Origin: Aurantibacter_A sp039941195
Lineage (GTDB): Bacteria > Bacteroidota > Bacteroidia > Flavobacteriales > Flavobacteriaceae
DNA: 64,000 nucleotides
Assembly (NCBI RefSeq): GCF_039941195.1
Contig: NZ_JBDVFA010000027.1
Span: 24,822-88,821 of the forward strand
Direction: 5' to 3'
Shown here: one piece after another, positions 8,681 to 17,965 of the stretch
Layout: every line of letters starts with the position of its first letter
Numbering within the stretch: the first letter of the stretch is position 1
The notes under the pieces: model-generated
What the model saw: only the letters and a program-made list of their open reading frames with translations
Databases searched by the model: none
What the model was told of the DNA's origin: nothing
Position numbers and translations under genes: made by a program

Positions 8681-9574
8681 ATGAAGTTGTTGAAACAAAA
8701 TATTAAAGTACTTGTAATACTCTGTTTGGGTTTTATTTACAATGGGTACGCACAAATAGCCTCAGCTGAGAAGGACGTACTTTTAGATTTGTATAATGAA
8801 CTAGAAGGAAACAATTGGAATCAGAAATGGAATATTCAAGAACCAGTAGCAAATTGGCATGGGGTTGAGATTTCTGGTACTCACGTAGTAGGATTAGATT
8901 TGTTTAGAAATAACCTGAAGGGCCAATTGCCGGAAAGTATTAACAAGTTAAATAAATTAAGGTATTTAAACTTAGCCTTCAATGGTTTGGAAGGAGAACT
9001 TCCTAGTACGATTACAGATCTTTCACATTTAATAGTTTTAAAACTAGAGATGAATAAGTTAGATGGTACTTTACCTACAGAAATTGGTAAACTTAGAAAC
9101 TTAAAGGAATTTACGATTTTCAATAATTTCATTTCAGGAACAATTCCAGAATCATTAGGTAAAATAAAGAATTTAAAAATATTGAATTTATCAAGTAATA
9201 AGTTTGAAGGTGCTATTCCTGGTTCATTAGGTAATCTAACAAAATTAGAAAGTTTAGGACTTTTTGAAAATGGCTTAAAAGGAGCTATTCCTAGTCAAAT
9301 TGGAAATCTAACAAAATTAAAAGAATTGGTACTTGCAAATAATGAATTCAACGGAGAAATACCTATGGAAGTTGGTCAGTTAGCAAGTCTGGAAATATTT
9401 CAAATTCAAAATAACAAATTCGATTCCTTTAAAAGTTTAGAACAATTTAGTTCTCGAGAGTTATTGGTTTTTGACTATGATAAAGAAGAGGAAGATAAAA
9501 TTGATTTTAAAGAAACAAATTTCAACAAATCTCGTATGGCTGATACGAAATTTGAAGATGATGATAATGAGTAG
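8681..9574 (+). CDS. Secreted leucine-rich repeat protein (paralog 2)
   Basis: This 297-residue protein has the same layout as its neighbours: signal peptide (MKLLKQNIKVLVILCLGFIYNGYAQ), the LYNELEGNNWNQKW cap, about eight LRRs of the LxGxIPxxLGxL type and the acidic tail ADTKFEDDDNE. An in-frame ATG at 8648 overlaps paralog 1, but it would put 11 charged residues ahead of the signal peptide, so 8681 is preferred. A strong terminator follows at 9602-9631. The repeats resemble receptor-type LRRs of eukaryotes, but this consensus is common in Bacteroidota secreted proteins. Confidence 0.85.
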   Translation: MKLLKQNIKVLVILCLGFIYNGYAQIASAEKDVLLDLYNELEGNNWNQKWNIQEPVANWHGVEISGTHVVGLDLFRNNLKGQLPESINKLNKLRYLNLAFNGLEGELPSTITDLSHLIVLKLEMNKLDGTLPTEIGKLRNLKEFTIFNNFISGTIPESLGKIKNLKILNLSSNKFEGAIPGSLGNLTKLESLGLFENGLKGAIPSQIGNLTKLKELVLANNEFNGEIPMEVGQLASLEIFQIQNNKFDSFKSLEQFSSRELLVFDYDKEEEDKIDFKETNFNKSRMADTKFEDDDNE

Positions 9575-9601
9575 TTGTGTGTAACTTTAGTTAGTTTGGT
9601 T

Positions 9602-9631
9602 AAAAGGGGTGCGCATTGTACCCCTTTTTTT
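9602..9631 (+). terminator. Intrinsic terminator after LRR paralog 2
   Basis: AAAAGGGGT (9602-9610) pairs with ACCCCTTTT (9620-9628) around a 9-nt loop, followed by more T residues. It lies 28 nt after the stop codon and separates paralogs 1-2 from paralog 3. The rest of the 229-bp gap holds a 12-bp palindrome, AAAACCGGTTTT, at 9669-9680 of unknown role. Confidence 0.85.
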
Positions 9632-9803
9632 AGCACTAAATGCAAAAAAAAATCGATAAAAATATCAGAAAACCGGTTTTTTTACGTTAAAAGCAAACAA
9701 TTAGTTCACTAATGAAAATTTTTAACCTGAATTTTTGGCCGTAAAAGGCTTCAACAATTGATAAAACAAGTGAATTTTTATTGTAACCCAAAATCTAATA
9801 ATT

Positions 9804-10685
9804 ATGACCAAAAAACTACTTTATGCTTCATTTCTTTTCATTCTTTTCTTTCAAACTGCCGTCCAAGCGCAGGTGCCAGAAAATGAAAAGTCAGCTTTAA
9901 TTGATCTTTACAATGCTACAAATGGTGATTCGTGGCTTGTACAATGGAATTTAAAAACGCCTGTAAATCAGTGGTACGGTGTAGATATAATCAATAATCA
10001 TGTTGTTGGTTTAAATCTATATAAGAATAATCTGGTAGGTGAAATTCCAAATACTATCCAAAATCTTAAAAAATTAGAAGTATTAGATTTAGCTTTTAAT
10101 AATTTAGAAGGAAATTTACCTAGCGAGATAGCTAAGCTTACTAACTTGAAAGTTGTGAAACTTGAGATGAACGGTTTAAAAGGAAACTTGCCAAAGAACT
10201 TTACTGCTATGCAGAATTTGGAGGAGTTAATCTTGTTTGATAATAAATTGGAAGGGAATATTCCTTCTAGCATTGCAGAAGCAAAAAAGCTTAAAATATT
10301 AGATCTTTCTAATAACTATTTTGAAGGTAATTTACCTGCTACAGTTGCTGGATTAACTAATCTAACAAATTTTAGTGTTGCCGGTAACAAACTAGGTGGA
10401 GAGATTAATTTTAGCTTTGCTAAAATGAAAAATTTGTCAGAGTTAATGTTATCTTTTAACAACTTTAATGGTGAAGTTCCTGAAGGTATTGAAACATTAA
10501 AAGATATTCAATTCTTACAACTTCAAGGAAATGGTTTTAGTTCTTTCGAAAGTCTTAAAGAAATGAAAAGTGTTGATCTAGTGGCTTTTGATACAGATGA
10601 TCTTCAGTTGAATATTAAATATAAGCAACTTCATGAAATTGATAATAGCGGAATGGCTAACAATAAATTTGAAGACGAAGAATAA
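9804..10685 (+). CDS. Secreted leucine-rich repeat protein (paralog 3)
   Basis: The 293-residue protein is the third member of the tandem family: signal peptide (about residues 1-22, ending in AVQAQ), the LYNATNGDSWLVQW cap with WYGVDI, about eight LRRs and the C-terminal tail MANNKFEDEE. It has its own upstream region and terminator, so it is a separate transcription unit from paralogs 1 and 2. Surface or periplasmic location is inferred from the signal peptide. The function is unknown; ligand binding by the concave LRR face is the family expectation. Confidence 0.85.
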   Translation: MTKKLLYASFLFILFFQTAVQAQVPENEKSALIDLYNATNGDSWLVQWNLKTPVNQWYGVDIINNHVVGLNLYKNNLVGEIPNTIQNLKKLEVLDLAFNNLEGNLPSEIAKLTNLKVVKLEMNGLKGNLPKNFTAMQNLEELILFDNKLEGNIPSSIAEAKKLKILDLSNNYFEGNLPATVAGLTNLTNFSVAGNKLGGEINFSFAKMKNLSELMLSFNNFNGEVPEGIETLKDIQFLQLQGNGFSSFESLKEMKSVDLVAFDTDDLQLNIKYKQLHEIDNSGMANNKFEDEE

Positions 10686-10710
10686 TCATTTAACAACTTA
10701 TTCAATTATT

Positions 10711-10738
10711 AGGGATGCAAATGCATCCCTTTTTTTTT
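10711..10738 (+). terminator. Intrinsic terminator after LRR paralog 3
   Basis: AGGGATGCA (10711-10719) pairs with TGCATCCCT (10722-10730) with a 2-nt nominal loop, followed by an uninterrupted T run to 10738. It lies 25 nt after the stop codon of paralog 3. Confidence 0.9.
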
Positions 10739-10826
10739 GTCAAATTTTGAAAAATTCAAAGACATAGCCTATGCAATGCTTTTTACATTTAAGATATGTT
10801 TAACTTTAATAGCTTAAACTAATAGA

Positions 10827-10834
10827 TAGTTTTG
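10827..10834 (+). promoter_or_regulatory. Candidate Bacteroidota promoter (-7 box) of the RND efflux operon
   Basis: TAGTTTTG at 10827-10834 matches the Bacteroidota -7 consensus TAnnTTTG and ends 35 nt before the adaptor ATG. The -33 region is only weakly matched. The terminator of LRR paralog 3 lies upstream, so a new start of transcription is expected here. Confidence 0.45.
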
Positions 10835-10869
10835 TAGTCTTAACAAGAATCAAACTTCTAAACCAATAC

Positions 10870-12006
10870 ATGAATACTCGAAAAATTATACTCTCAATAA
10901 TTGGTGTCTTATTAATAATAGGTGCCTTTTATGCTGCAAACCTAATTATAGATAGTAAAAAAAGCTTTAAGCCTAAGGCTCAGAAAGTTGTTAAAACTGT
11001 ATTTGCTGAAATTGTTGAAAATTCTGAGGTACCTATTGTAGTTCCCGCTAATGGTAACCTTGTAGCAAAAAACAAAGTTGAATTATATGCAGAGGTACAA
11101 GGTGTTTTTAAAAGAGGAAACAAGTTATTTAAAACTGGACAGAGTTTTAGGGCAGGAGAAACAATTATAAGTATTGATGCATCTGAATATAGTGCTAGTG
11201 TGCAATCTGCAAAAAGTGATTTGTATAATCAGGTTACAGCCATAATGCCTGATTTACGATTAGACTACCCAGATATCTTCCCAAAATGGCAAACCTATTT
11301 AAGTAGCTTTGATTTAAATAAAGCAACTCCAGATTTGCCAGAAATGGTATCAGAGAAAGAAAAGTTTTTTATTAGTGGACGGGGTATTCTTACTAGCTTT
11401 TATAATGTTAAGAACCTAGAACAACGTCTTTCTAAATATAGAATTACCGCTCCTTTTAGTGGTGTGCTTACTGAAACGTTGGTAACGGAGGGTACTTTGG
11501 TACGTTCTGGACAAAAGTTGGGTGAATTTATAAATACTGATGTCTACGAATTAGAAGTAGCTGTGAGTAAAAACTTTAGTGACTTATTAAAAATAGGGGA
11601 AAAGGTAGCATTATCGGCTTTAGGAGATACTAAACAATATGAAGGCAAAGTTGCTCGGATTAATGGTAAAGTAGATCAAGCATCGCAAACAATAAAAGCA
11701 TTTATTGAAGTGAAAAATAGCGACCTACGAGAGGGTATGTATCTTGAAGCTAACCTAGATGCAAGAAATGAAACGGATGCTATTGAGGTTGATAGGGGAC
11801 TTTTGCTAGAAGGTGATAAGATATTTGTAGTTAGAGATACCATTTTAGATTTAATCGATGTTAGGCCTGTTTATTTTTCAGATAAGAAGGTGGTGCTTAA
11901 AGATGTGCCAAATGGAACAGTTATCGTGTCTAAGCCCATATTGGGAGCCTATACAGGTATGGCTGTAAGAATCTTTGAAGATAAACCTACAAATACCGAC
12001 AAATAA
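10870..12006 (+). CDS. RND efflux periplasmic adaptor (membrane fusion protein)
   Basis: The 378-residue protein has an N-terminal membrane anchor (about residues 8-27), a barrel-sandwich (lipoyl-like) hairpin begun by VVPANGNLVAKNKVELYAEV and completed by KYRITAPFSGVLTETLV near 190-205, a beta-barrel domain and a membrane-proximal C-terminal part. The alpha-helical hairpin between the lipoyl halves is present. It would bridge the inner-membrane pump and the outer-membrane channel encoded immediately downstream. The stop codon overlaps the pump ATG by one base, so translation is coupled. No regulator is adjacent and the substrate is unknown. Confidence 0.9.
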   Translation: MNTRKIILSIIGVLLIIGAFYAANLIIDSKKSFKPKAQKVVKTVFAEIVENSEVPIVVPANGNLVAKNKVELYAEVQGVFKRGNKLFKTGQSFRAGETIISIDASEYSASVQSAKSDLYNQVTAIMPDLRLDYPDIFPKWQTYLSSFDLNKATPDLPEMVSEKEKFFISGRGILTSFYNVKNLEQRLSKYRITAPFSGVLTETLVTEGTLVRSGQKLGEFINTDVYELEVAVSKNFSDLLKIGEKVALSALGDTKQYEGKVARINGKVDQASQTIKAFIEVKNSDLREGMYLEANLDARNETDAIEVDRGLLLEGDKIFVVRDTILDLIDVRPVYFSDKKVVLKDVPNGTVIVSKPILGAYTGMAVRIFEDKPTNTDK

Positions 12007-15000
12007 TGCGCAAATTAATAGAGTATTTTATAAGGTATCATGTTGCCGTTACAGTATTGATATTGGCCTTTGCAGTTTTTGGTATTGTAGGTGCAGTATC
12101 ACTTAAATCATCATTCTTTCCGCTGACCGATTCTAAAAATGTTTCTATAGCAATAACGTATCCAGGAGCATCACCACAAGAAGTAGAAGAGGGAATTGTT
12201 CTTAAAATTGAGGATAATTTAAAAGGTTTAGAAGGGGTTGATCGAGTTACCTCAACTTCCAGGGAAAATAGCGGTAGTATAAATGTAGAAATTGAAAAGG
12301 GCAGAGATATTGATTTCATGTTACTCGAAGTTAAAAATGCTGTCGATAGAGTTCCTACATTCCCTACAGGGATGGAGCCTCTAATTGTTTCTAAATTAGA
12401 GGTAGTTCGTCAAACTATAAGTTTTGCAATAAGTGGTAGCGAGATACCTTTGGTAACTTTAAAACAAATAGGTAGAGAGGTTGAAAATGATATTCGAGGT
12501 ATTGAAGGAATATCTCAAATTGAAATTTCAGGATACCCAGATGAAGAAATTGAAATTGCAGTTAATGAAAATAGCTTATTAGCTTACAATATTTCATTCA
12601 CAGAAGTTTCGGAGGCAGTGGGGAATGCAAATATTTTAGTAACTGGTGGTAATATTAAAACGAATGCTGAAGAATATTTAATTCGTGCTAATAACCGTTC
12701 GTATTATGGTGATGAATTATCTAATATTATCGTCCGTGCCGATCCTTCTGGGCAAACAGTTCGACTAAAAGATGTTGCGATAATACGAGATCGATTCTCT
12801 GAAACTCCTAATGCTTCTTTTTTTAATGGCAACCTTTCAGTAAGTACTACCATTACTAGTACCAATACAGAAGATTTAATTACTTCAGCTGATAATGTGA
12901 AAGCATATATTGAAGAGTTTAATCAGAAGTATGATAATGTAACTCTTAGTGTTGTAAGTGATTTATCAGAAACTTTAAAGGGAAGAACCCAACTTCTAGT
13001 AACTAATGCTTGGCAAGGTATGTTACTTGTACTCATATTTTTGTCTTTATTCCTAAATACAAGATTAGCATTTTGGGTGGCGTTTGGACTGCCGGTAGCG
13101 TTTTTAGGGATGTTTATTTTTGCTGGATTTTTTGATGTAACTATTAATGTTCTTTCTTTATTTGGAATGATTATCGTAATAGGTATCCTTGTAGATGATG
13201 GTATCGTAATTGCCGAAAATATATATCAGCATTACGAAAAAGGAAAGTCACCGGTTAATGCCGCTATTGACGGAACCTTGGAAGTGCTGCCACCAATTAT
13301 ATCTGCGATTATTACCACCATCCTGGCTTTTTCAATCTTTCTATTCTTAGATAGTAGAATAGGCGAATTCTTCGGTGAGGTTTCAGTTATTGTAATTCTT
13401 ACATTGGTAGTTTCTTTGGTAGAAGCTTTAATTATTTTACCGGCTCACTTGGCCCATTCAAAAGCATTGCAACCTGCTGAAAAGACTCCAAAAACTGCTA
13501 TTGGTAGAGCTTTTAGTAAGCTTAGGATTATAAATGAAATGGGTGATCGATTTATGAAATGGATGCGTGATAATATGTATGCACCAATGTTGAAATTTGC
13601 CCTGAAATATAAAATCTTAACCTTCGGTATTTTCGGTATGGCACTTATTTTAACCCTAGGCTCTGTTGGAGGTGGTGTTGTAAGAACAGCATTCTTTCCT
13701 CGAGTTGCTAGTGATAGAGCATCGATTGAATTATTAATGCCAAATGGAACAAACGAGAAAGTGACAGATTCAATTATTTCATTAATTGAGGAAAAAGCGG
13801 AAATAGTTAACGAAGAATTGACCAAAAAGTATTTAGCTGGAACCGATAAAATTTTGTTTGAAAATATTATTAAAAAGGTTGGTCCAGGATCTTCGGCAGC
13901 AACATTAACGATTAACTTATTGCCTGGTGAAGAAAGACCTGATGCGGTAAAGGCAGATTTAATCACCAGTAGATTACAAGAATTAGTAGGGCCAGTAATC
14001 GGAGTGGAAAGTCTTATTTATGGTTCTGGTGGTAATTTTGGTGGGTCTCCCGTTTCAGTTTCACTTCTGGGTAATAATATAGAGGAGTTAAAAGCTGCCA
14101 AATTGGAGTTAAAAACAGCTTTGATAAATAACCCTACTTTAAAGGATATAGCAGATAATGACCCAGCTGGTATTAAAGAGATTCGACTTGAACTAAAGGA
14201 AAATGCTCATTTGTTAGGCCTTGATTTAAGAAGTATAATGAACCAAGTTCGTGCAGGTTTCTTTGGCTCTCAAGCACAACGATTTCAAAGAGGCCAAGAT
14301 GAAATAAGAGTTTGGGTACGTTATGATCGTGAAAACCGATCTTCAATTGCAGATTTAGATGAAATGAGAATTGTAACTCCGACTGGAGATAGAGTTCCAT
14401 TAAAAGAAATAGCGACTTATGTAATAGAACGTGGTGATGTGGCTATTAATAGACTGGAAGGAAGACGTGAAATCCAAGTTTCAGCCGATATGAAAGATCC
14501 AAAGGACAGCCCAACGGATGTTATGAATCAAATACGGGACGAAATTATGCCCGAAATACAATCTAAATATCATTCTGTTACTGCTTCATATGAGGGACAA
14601 AGTAGAGAGCAGGGTAAACTTGTTGGTTCCTTAAAATTTGTTGGATTAACAGTGCTCGCCTTAATATATATAACCATAGCCTTTACCTTTAGAAGTTTTA
14701 GTCAACCTTTATTGTTAATATTGCTAATTCCTTTTAGTTTAACAGCTGTAGTATGGGGGCACTGGATTCATGATTTTCCAGTAAATATTTTATCCCTTTT
14801 AGGTATAATTGCTCTTATAGGAATTATGGTGAATGATGGGCTCGTACTAATTGGTAAATTCAATACTAATTTACGGTCAGGAATGAAGTTTGATGATGCT
14901 ATATTTGAAGCTGGTAAATCGCGATTCAGAGCTATCTTTTTAACTTCAATTACTACTATTGCTGGTTTAACTCCATTATTATTTGAAACAAGTAGGCAAG

Positions 15001-15233
15001 CACAATTCTTAAAACCAATGGCAATTTCAATTGCATACGGTATCGGATTTGCTACGGTGTTAACATTAATGGTGTTGCCGCTCTTTTTGGCTTTTAGTAA
15101 TAAGTTGAAAGTGAGTACAAAATGGCTGGTGACAGGTGATAAAATAACAAAAGAAGAGGTTGAAAGAGCAATAAAAGAACAACAAGATGATTTGCACCTA
15201 CAGGGCCAAATGTCTAAACCGAGAAGTAATTAA
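12006..15233 (+). CDS. RND efflux transporter, inner-membrane pump
   Basis: The 1,075-residue protein has the two-fold RND architecture: TM1 near residue 12, a large periplasmic loop, TM2-6 (about 335-480), TM7 near 535, a second periplasmic loop and TM8-12 (about 865-1040). The TM4 motif GILVDDGIVIAENI carries the acidic pair needed for proton relay, and NIxSLLGIIALIGIM occurs in the second half. It resembles the CzcA/AcrB/hydrophobe-amphiphile group, but heavy-metal signature residues were not confirmed, so drug or lipid export is as likely. It is the middle gene of an adaptor-pump-TolC operon. Confidence 0.92.
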   Translation: MRKLIEYFIRYHVAVTVLILAFAVFGIVGAVSLKSSFFPLTDSKNVSIAITYPGASPQEVEEGIVLKIEDNLKGLEGVDRVTSTSRENSGSINVEIEKGRDIDFMLLEVKNAVDRVPTFPTGMEPLIVSKLEVVRQTISFAISGSEIPLVTLKQIGREVENDIRGIEGISQIEISGYPDEEIEIAVNENSLLAYNISFTEVSEAVGNANILVTGGNIKTNAEEYLIRANNRSYYGDELSNIIVRADPSGQTVRLKDVAIIRDRFSETPNASFFNGNLSVSTTITSTNTEDLITSADNVKAYIEEFNQKYDNVTLSVVSDLSETLKGRTQLLVTNAWQGMLLVLIFLSLFLNTRLAFWVAFGLPVAFLGMFIFAGFFDVTINVLSLFGMIIVIGILVDDGIVIAENIYQHYEKGKSPVNAAIDGTLEVLPPIISAIITTILAFSIFLFLDSRIGEFFGEVSVIVILTLVVSLVEALIILPAHLAHSKALQPAEKTPKTAIGRAFSKLRIINEMGDRFMKWMRDNMYAPMLKFALKYKILTFGIFGMALILTLGSVGGGVVRTAFFPRVASDRASIELLMPNGTNEKVTDSIISLIEEKAEIVNEELTKKYLAGTDKILFENIIKKVGPGSSAATLTINLLPGEERPDAVKADLITSRLQELVGPVIGVESLIYGSGGNFGGSPVSVSLLGNNIEELKAAKLELKTALINNPTLKDIADNDPAGIKEIRLELKENAHLLGLDLRSIMNQVRAGFFGSQAQRFQRGQDEIRVWVRYDRENRSSIADLDEMRIVTPTGDRVPLKEIATYVIERGDVAINRLEGRREIQVSADMKDPKDSPTDVMNQIRDEIMPEIQSKYHSVTASYEGQSREQGKLVGSLKFVGLTVLALIYITIAFTFRSFSQPLLLILLIPFSLTAVVWGHWIHDFPVNILSLLGIIALIGIMVNDGLVLIGKFNTNLRSGMKFDDAIFEAGKSRFRAIFLTSITTIAGLTPLLFETSRQAQFLKPMAISIAYGIGFATVLTLMVLPLFLAFSNKLKVSTKWLVTGDKITKEEVERAIKEQQDDLHLQGQMSKPRSN

Positions 15234-15286
15234 GCCCAGCTATAATTATAGAAAGGAAATTAGTTTCAATTCCCCAACGATTTAGA

Positions 15287-16666
15287 ATGCATAAAAGAAT
15301 GAAAAATTTATATCTAAGCACCCTATTTATCCTAATTATTACTAGCACTTTATGTGCGCAAGAAAATTTGCTTTCTAAAGAAGAAGCAGTCAATTTGGCT
15401 TTAGAAAATAATTTTGGGATAATGGTGGCAAAGAATCAAGTCGCAATTGCTGAAAACAATAAAGGTGTTCTTAATTCTGGTTTTTTACCTACACTTACCG
15501 GTAGTGCTAGTGCTAACTATGGAAGAAATGATAATCATATAGAATTTCCTGGACGTTTTGAAACAGATCCAGTTACTGGCGAAACACAACCTTTTCCAGA
15601 TACTGAATTATATAAAGCAGAAGCGCAGAGTTATAGCACAGCACTTACAGCCAACTATACCTTATTTGATGGTCTTGGACGTTTTTATAATTACAAACGT
15701 TTGAAAGAGCAGTATCAATTAAGTGAATTGCAAGCAAGAGAAACCATTGAAAATACGGTTTTGGAATTGTTCAGCGTATATTTCGAAATAGCTAGACTTA
15801 CAGAAAATGAAAATGTATTTCAACAGACATTAGAAACTTCGACGCAACGTATTACACGAGCTGAATATGCATTTGAATACGGTCAAAATACAAAACTTGA
15901 TATTTTAAATGCTCAAGTTGATGTTACTAATGATAGCATTAATTTATTGAATGCAAAACAACAACTTGAAAATGCTAAACGTGACTTAAGTGTGTTACTC
16001 AATCAAGATTTAAATCGAGTTTATGAGGTGGATACGCTGGTAAATTTCATTCCTAAAATTCAACTCGAAGAATATATGTCGCAAGTTGATTTGAATAATG
16101 TGGCATTATTACAAACCGAGAAAAATTTGGCTATTAATGCCTATGATATAAAAGTTAGTAAATCTGGTTATTTGCCAACTTTGGGAGTATCTGGAACATA
16201 TGGTTGGGGACTAAACCAATCTGCTGCTTCAGCATTTTTTCCTGGAACAAATAATGAGAATACACGGAATTTTGCTTTGGGTGCAAGTCTATCCTGGAAT
16301 CTGTTTGATGGTGGAAGTACAACCGTGCAAGTGAAAAACGCAAAAATTGCATATGAGAACCAAGAGTTTTTAAAAGAGCAAATACTGCTGGAAGTTAATA
16401 GAGATTTACAAAATGCAAGAACTATTTATGAAAATCGTCTAAGTGTTTTTCAAATTCAGGAACAAAATGTTATTACCAATATTAATAATTTTGAGCGTTC
16501 GAAAGAACAATTTCAATTGGGTCAAATAACTTCAATAGAATATAGACAAGCACAAATTAACTTGCTAAACGCCCAAACAAACAAGAACTTGGCAAAGTAT
16601 GATGCTAAATTGGCTGAGTTACAATTATTACAATTAACAGGACAATTATTAAATGTTGAACTTTAG
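15287..16666 (+). CDS. TolC-family outer-membrane channel
   Basis: The 459-residue protein has a signal peptide (cleavage after LCAQ, near residue 25) and the internally duplicated alpha-helical/beta-strand pattern of outer membrane efflux proteins (OEP domain twice): SKEEAVNLALENNFG at the start of repeat 1, ANYTLFDGLGRF for its strand, and SLSWNLFDGGSTT for the repeat-2 strand. It completes the tripartite exporter with the adaptor and pump 53 bp upstream. A second ATG at 15299 would give an equally good signal peptide; the start is therefore uncertain by four residues. No clear terminator follows. Confidence 0.9.
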   Translation: MHKRMKNLYLSTLFILIITSTLCAQENLLSKEEAVNLALENNFGIMVAKNQVAIAENNKGVLNSGFLPTLTGSASANYGRNDNHIEFPGRFETDPVTGETQPFPDTELYKAEAQSYSTALTANYTLFDGLGRFYNYKRLKEQYQLSELQARETIENTVLELFSVYFEIARLTENENVFQQTLETSTQRITRAEYAFEYGQNTKLDILNAQVDVTNDSINLLNAKQQLENAKRDLSVLLNQDLNRVYEVDTLVNFIPKIQLEEYMSQVDLNNVALLQTEKNLAINAYDIKVSKSGYLPTLGVSGTYGWGLNQSAASAFFPGTNNENTRNFALGASLSWNLFDGGSTTVQVKNAKIAYENQEFLKEQILLEVNRDLQNARTIYENRLSVFQIQEQNVITNINNFERSKEQFQLGQITSIEYRQAQINLLNAQTNKNLAKYDAKLAELQLLQLTGQLLNVEL

Positions 16667-16738
16667 CGAATCAACTACTTTTCATTCTTGTTTGGAGGTA
16701 TAAAAAAAGCTATCTTTTATGACTAAATAAAAGTAGAA

Positions 16739-17761
16739 ATGACCAAAATTGGAGTTGGAATAATTGGAACGGGATCTATTGTAAATACGTATAACAAATG
16801 TATTTCTGAACTTGAAGGTGTTGAATTAGTAGCACTATATACAAAATCGTCTTCGAGGGTTGCTGAGGTGGAAAAAGCTTTTGGAGTTCAGGCATTTGAT
16901 GATCTTGATAAATTGCTTTCCTTACCAGAAATTCAATTAATATGTGTTTGTAATGAAAGTGGTAATCATGGGGAAGCAATTCAAAAAGCAGCTGCAGCAG
17001 GTAAACATATTTTAAGTGAAAAACCTTTAGAGGTTACTCCCGAAAAAATTGATGAAGTTATCTTAAGTTGTAAAAACAACAATGTTATTTTAGGTTGTGT
17101 TTTACAGAATAGATGTAGTACAGACTACGTGTTAGCTGAAAGTGCTATTAAAGAAGGAAAACTAGGAAAGTTGTTAATGGGAAATGCCCATATAAATTGG
17201 TATCGTAATAAAGAGTATTACGCTAAAAATCCGTGGAGGGGAACGAAACGTTTTGATGGTGGTGCCGCGTTTATGAATCAAGGAATACATACCATAGATT
17301 TATTACTGAATTTAATGGGTGATGTAAAGTCTGTTTTTGGTAATGTAAAAACAATGGTACATTCCATCGAAGGTGAGGATGTTGGAATTGGAGTGTTAAA
17401 TTTTAAAAATGGAGCTATTGGCACAATAACAGGTGGTACAGCTTTGTATCCTGGTTATTCTGAACGATTAGAAATATTTGGAGAACGCGGTAGTATTTTG
17501 TTAGAAGGGGGAAAGATTATTCAATGGAATATTCTTGATGCGGATAAACCTAAACTATTAGATTCTAGTTCTGATGGTAGTGGGGCGTCTGACCCAACAA
17601 GTATTGGACATGAAAATCATAAAACTGTTATTCAAGATATGATTACTGCAATTAAAGAAAGTGGTAAGCCTATGGTAGATGGTGCTGAAGCCAGAAAAGC
17701 CGTAGCAGTTATTACTGCATTTTATCGATCTTCGGAAGCTGAAGAATTGGTTCAGTTATAA
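16739..17761 (+). CDS. Gfo/Idh/MocA family oxidoreductase
   Basis: The 340-residue protein has an N-terminal NAD(P)-binding Rossmann fold (GIIGTGSIVNTY, residues 7-18), the family EKPL motif (about residue 95) that positions the nicotinamide, and the C-terminal alpha/beta domain with GGAAFMNQGIHTIDLLLNLMG (about 178-198), which carries the catalytic histidine in this family. Members oxidise or reduce sugars, inositols or amino-sugars; the substrate cannot be assigned. No sugar transporter or glycosidase is adjacent. No signal peptide is visible, so it is cytoplasmic. Confidence 0.88.
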   Translation: MTKIGVGIIGTGSIVNTYNKCISELEGVELVALYTKSSSRVAEVEKAFGVQAFDDLDKLLSLPEIQLICVCNESGNHGEAIQKAAAAGKHILSEKPLEVTPEKIDEVILSCKNNNVILGCVLQNRCSTDYVLAESAIKEGKLGKLLMGNAHINWYRNKEYYAKNPWRGTKRFDGGAAFMNQGIHTIDLLLNLMGDVKSVFGNVKTMVHSIEGEDVGIGVLNFKNGAIGTITGGTALYPGYSERLEIFGERGSILLEGGKIIQWNILDADKPKLLDSSSDGSGASDPTSIGHENHKTVIQDMITAIKESGKPMVDGAEARKAVAVITAFYRSSEAEELVQL

Positions 17762-17777
17762 TTTCTAAACATATAAA

Positions 17778-17960
17778 ATGTATGAACATTTTTTTCAATG
17801 CCCATATTGTTGGGAAGAGATATCAATGTTAATGGATACCTCAATTCAACAACAAACTTATGTTGAAGATTGTGAAGTATGTTGTAATCCTATTGAGATA
17901 ACAACAACTTTTAATATGGGAGAATTGTCAGCTGTTGAAATAAATGAGTTAGGACAATAG
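17778..17960 (+). CDS. CPXCG motif-containing cysteine-rich small protein
   Basis: The 60-residue protein contains two CxxC pairs (CPYCWEE at residues 8-14 and CEVCCNP near 35-41) that probably bind zinc, followed by an acidic hydrophobic tail. It belongs to the widespread CPXCG small protein family, here with W replacing the usual G. It lies 16 bp after the Gfo/Idh/MocA gene, likely in the same transcript, and its stop is 5 bp from the convergent DUF2231 gene. The function is unknown. Confidence 0.75.
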   Translation: MYEHFFQCPYCWEEISMLMDTSIQQQTYVEDCEVCCNPIEITTTFNMGELSAVEINELGQ

Positions 17961-17965
17961 AAGTA

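Noticed and set aside
7777..10685. Type IX secretion sorting domain on the LRR proteins
   Set aside because: Their C termini are short acidic tails without the beta-sandwich CTD pattern.
13445..13966. Long open frame antisense to the RND pump gene
   Set aside because: It is a mirror of strongly coding sequence, with no recognisable domain and poor amino-acid composition.
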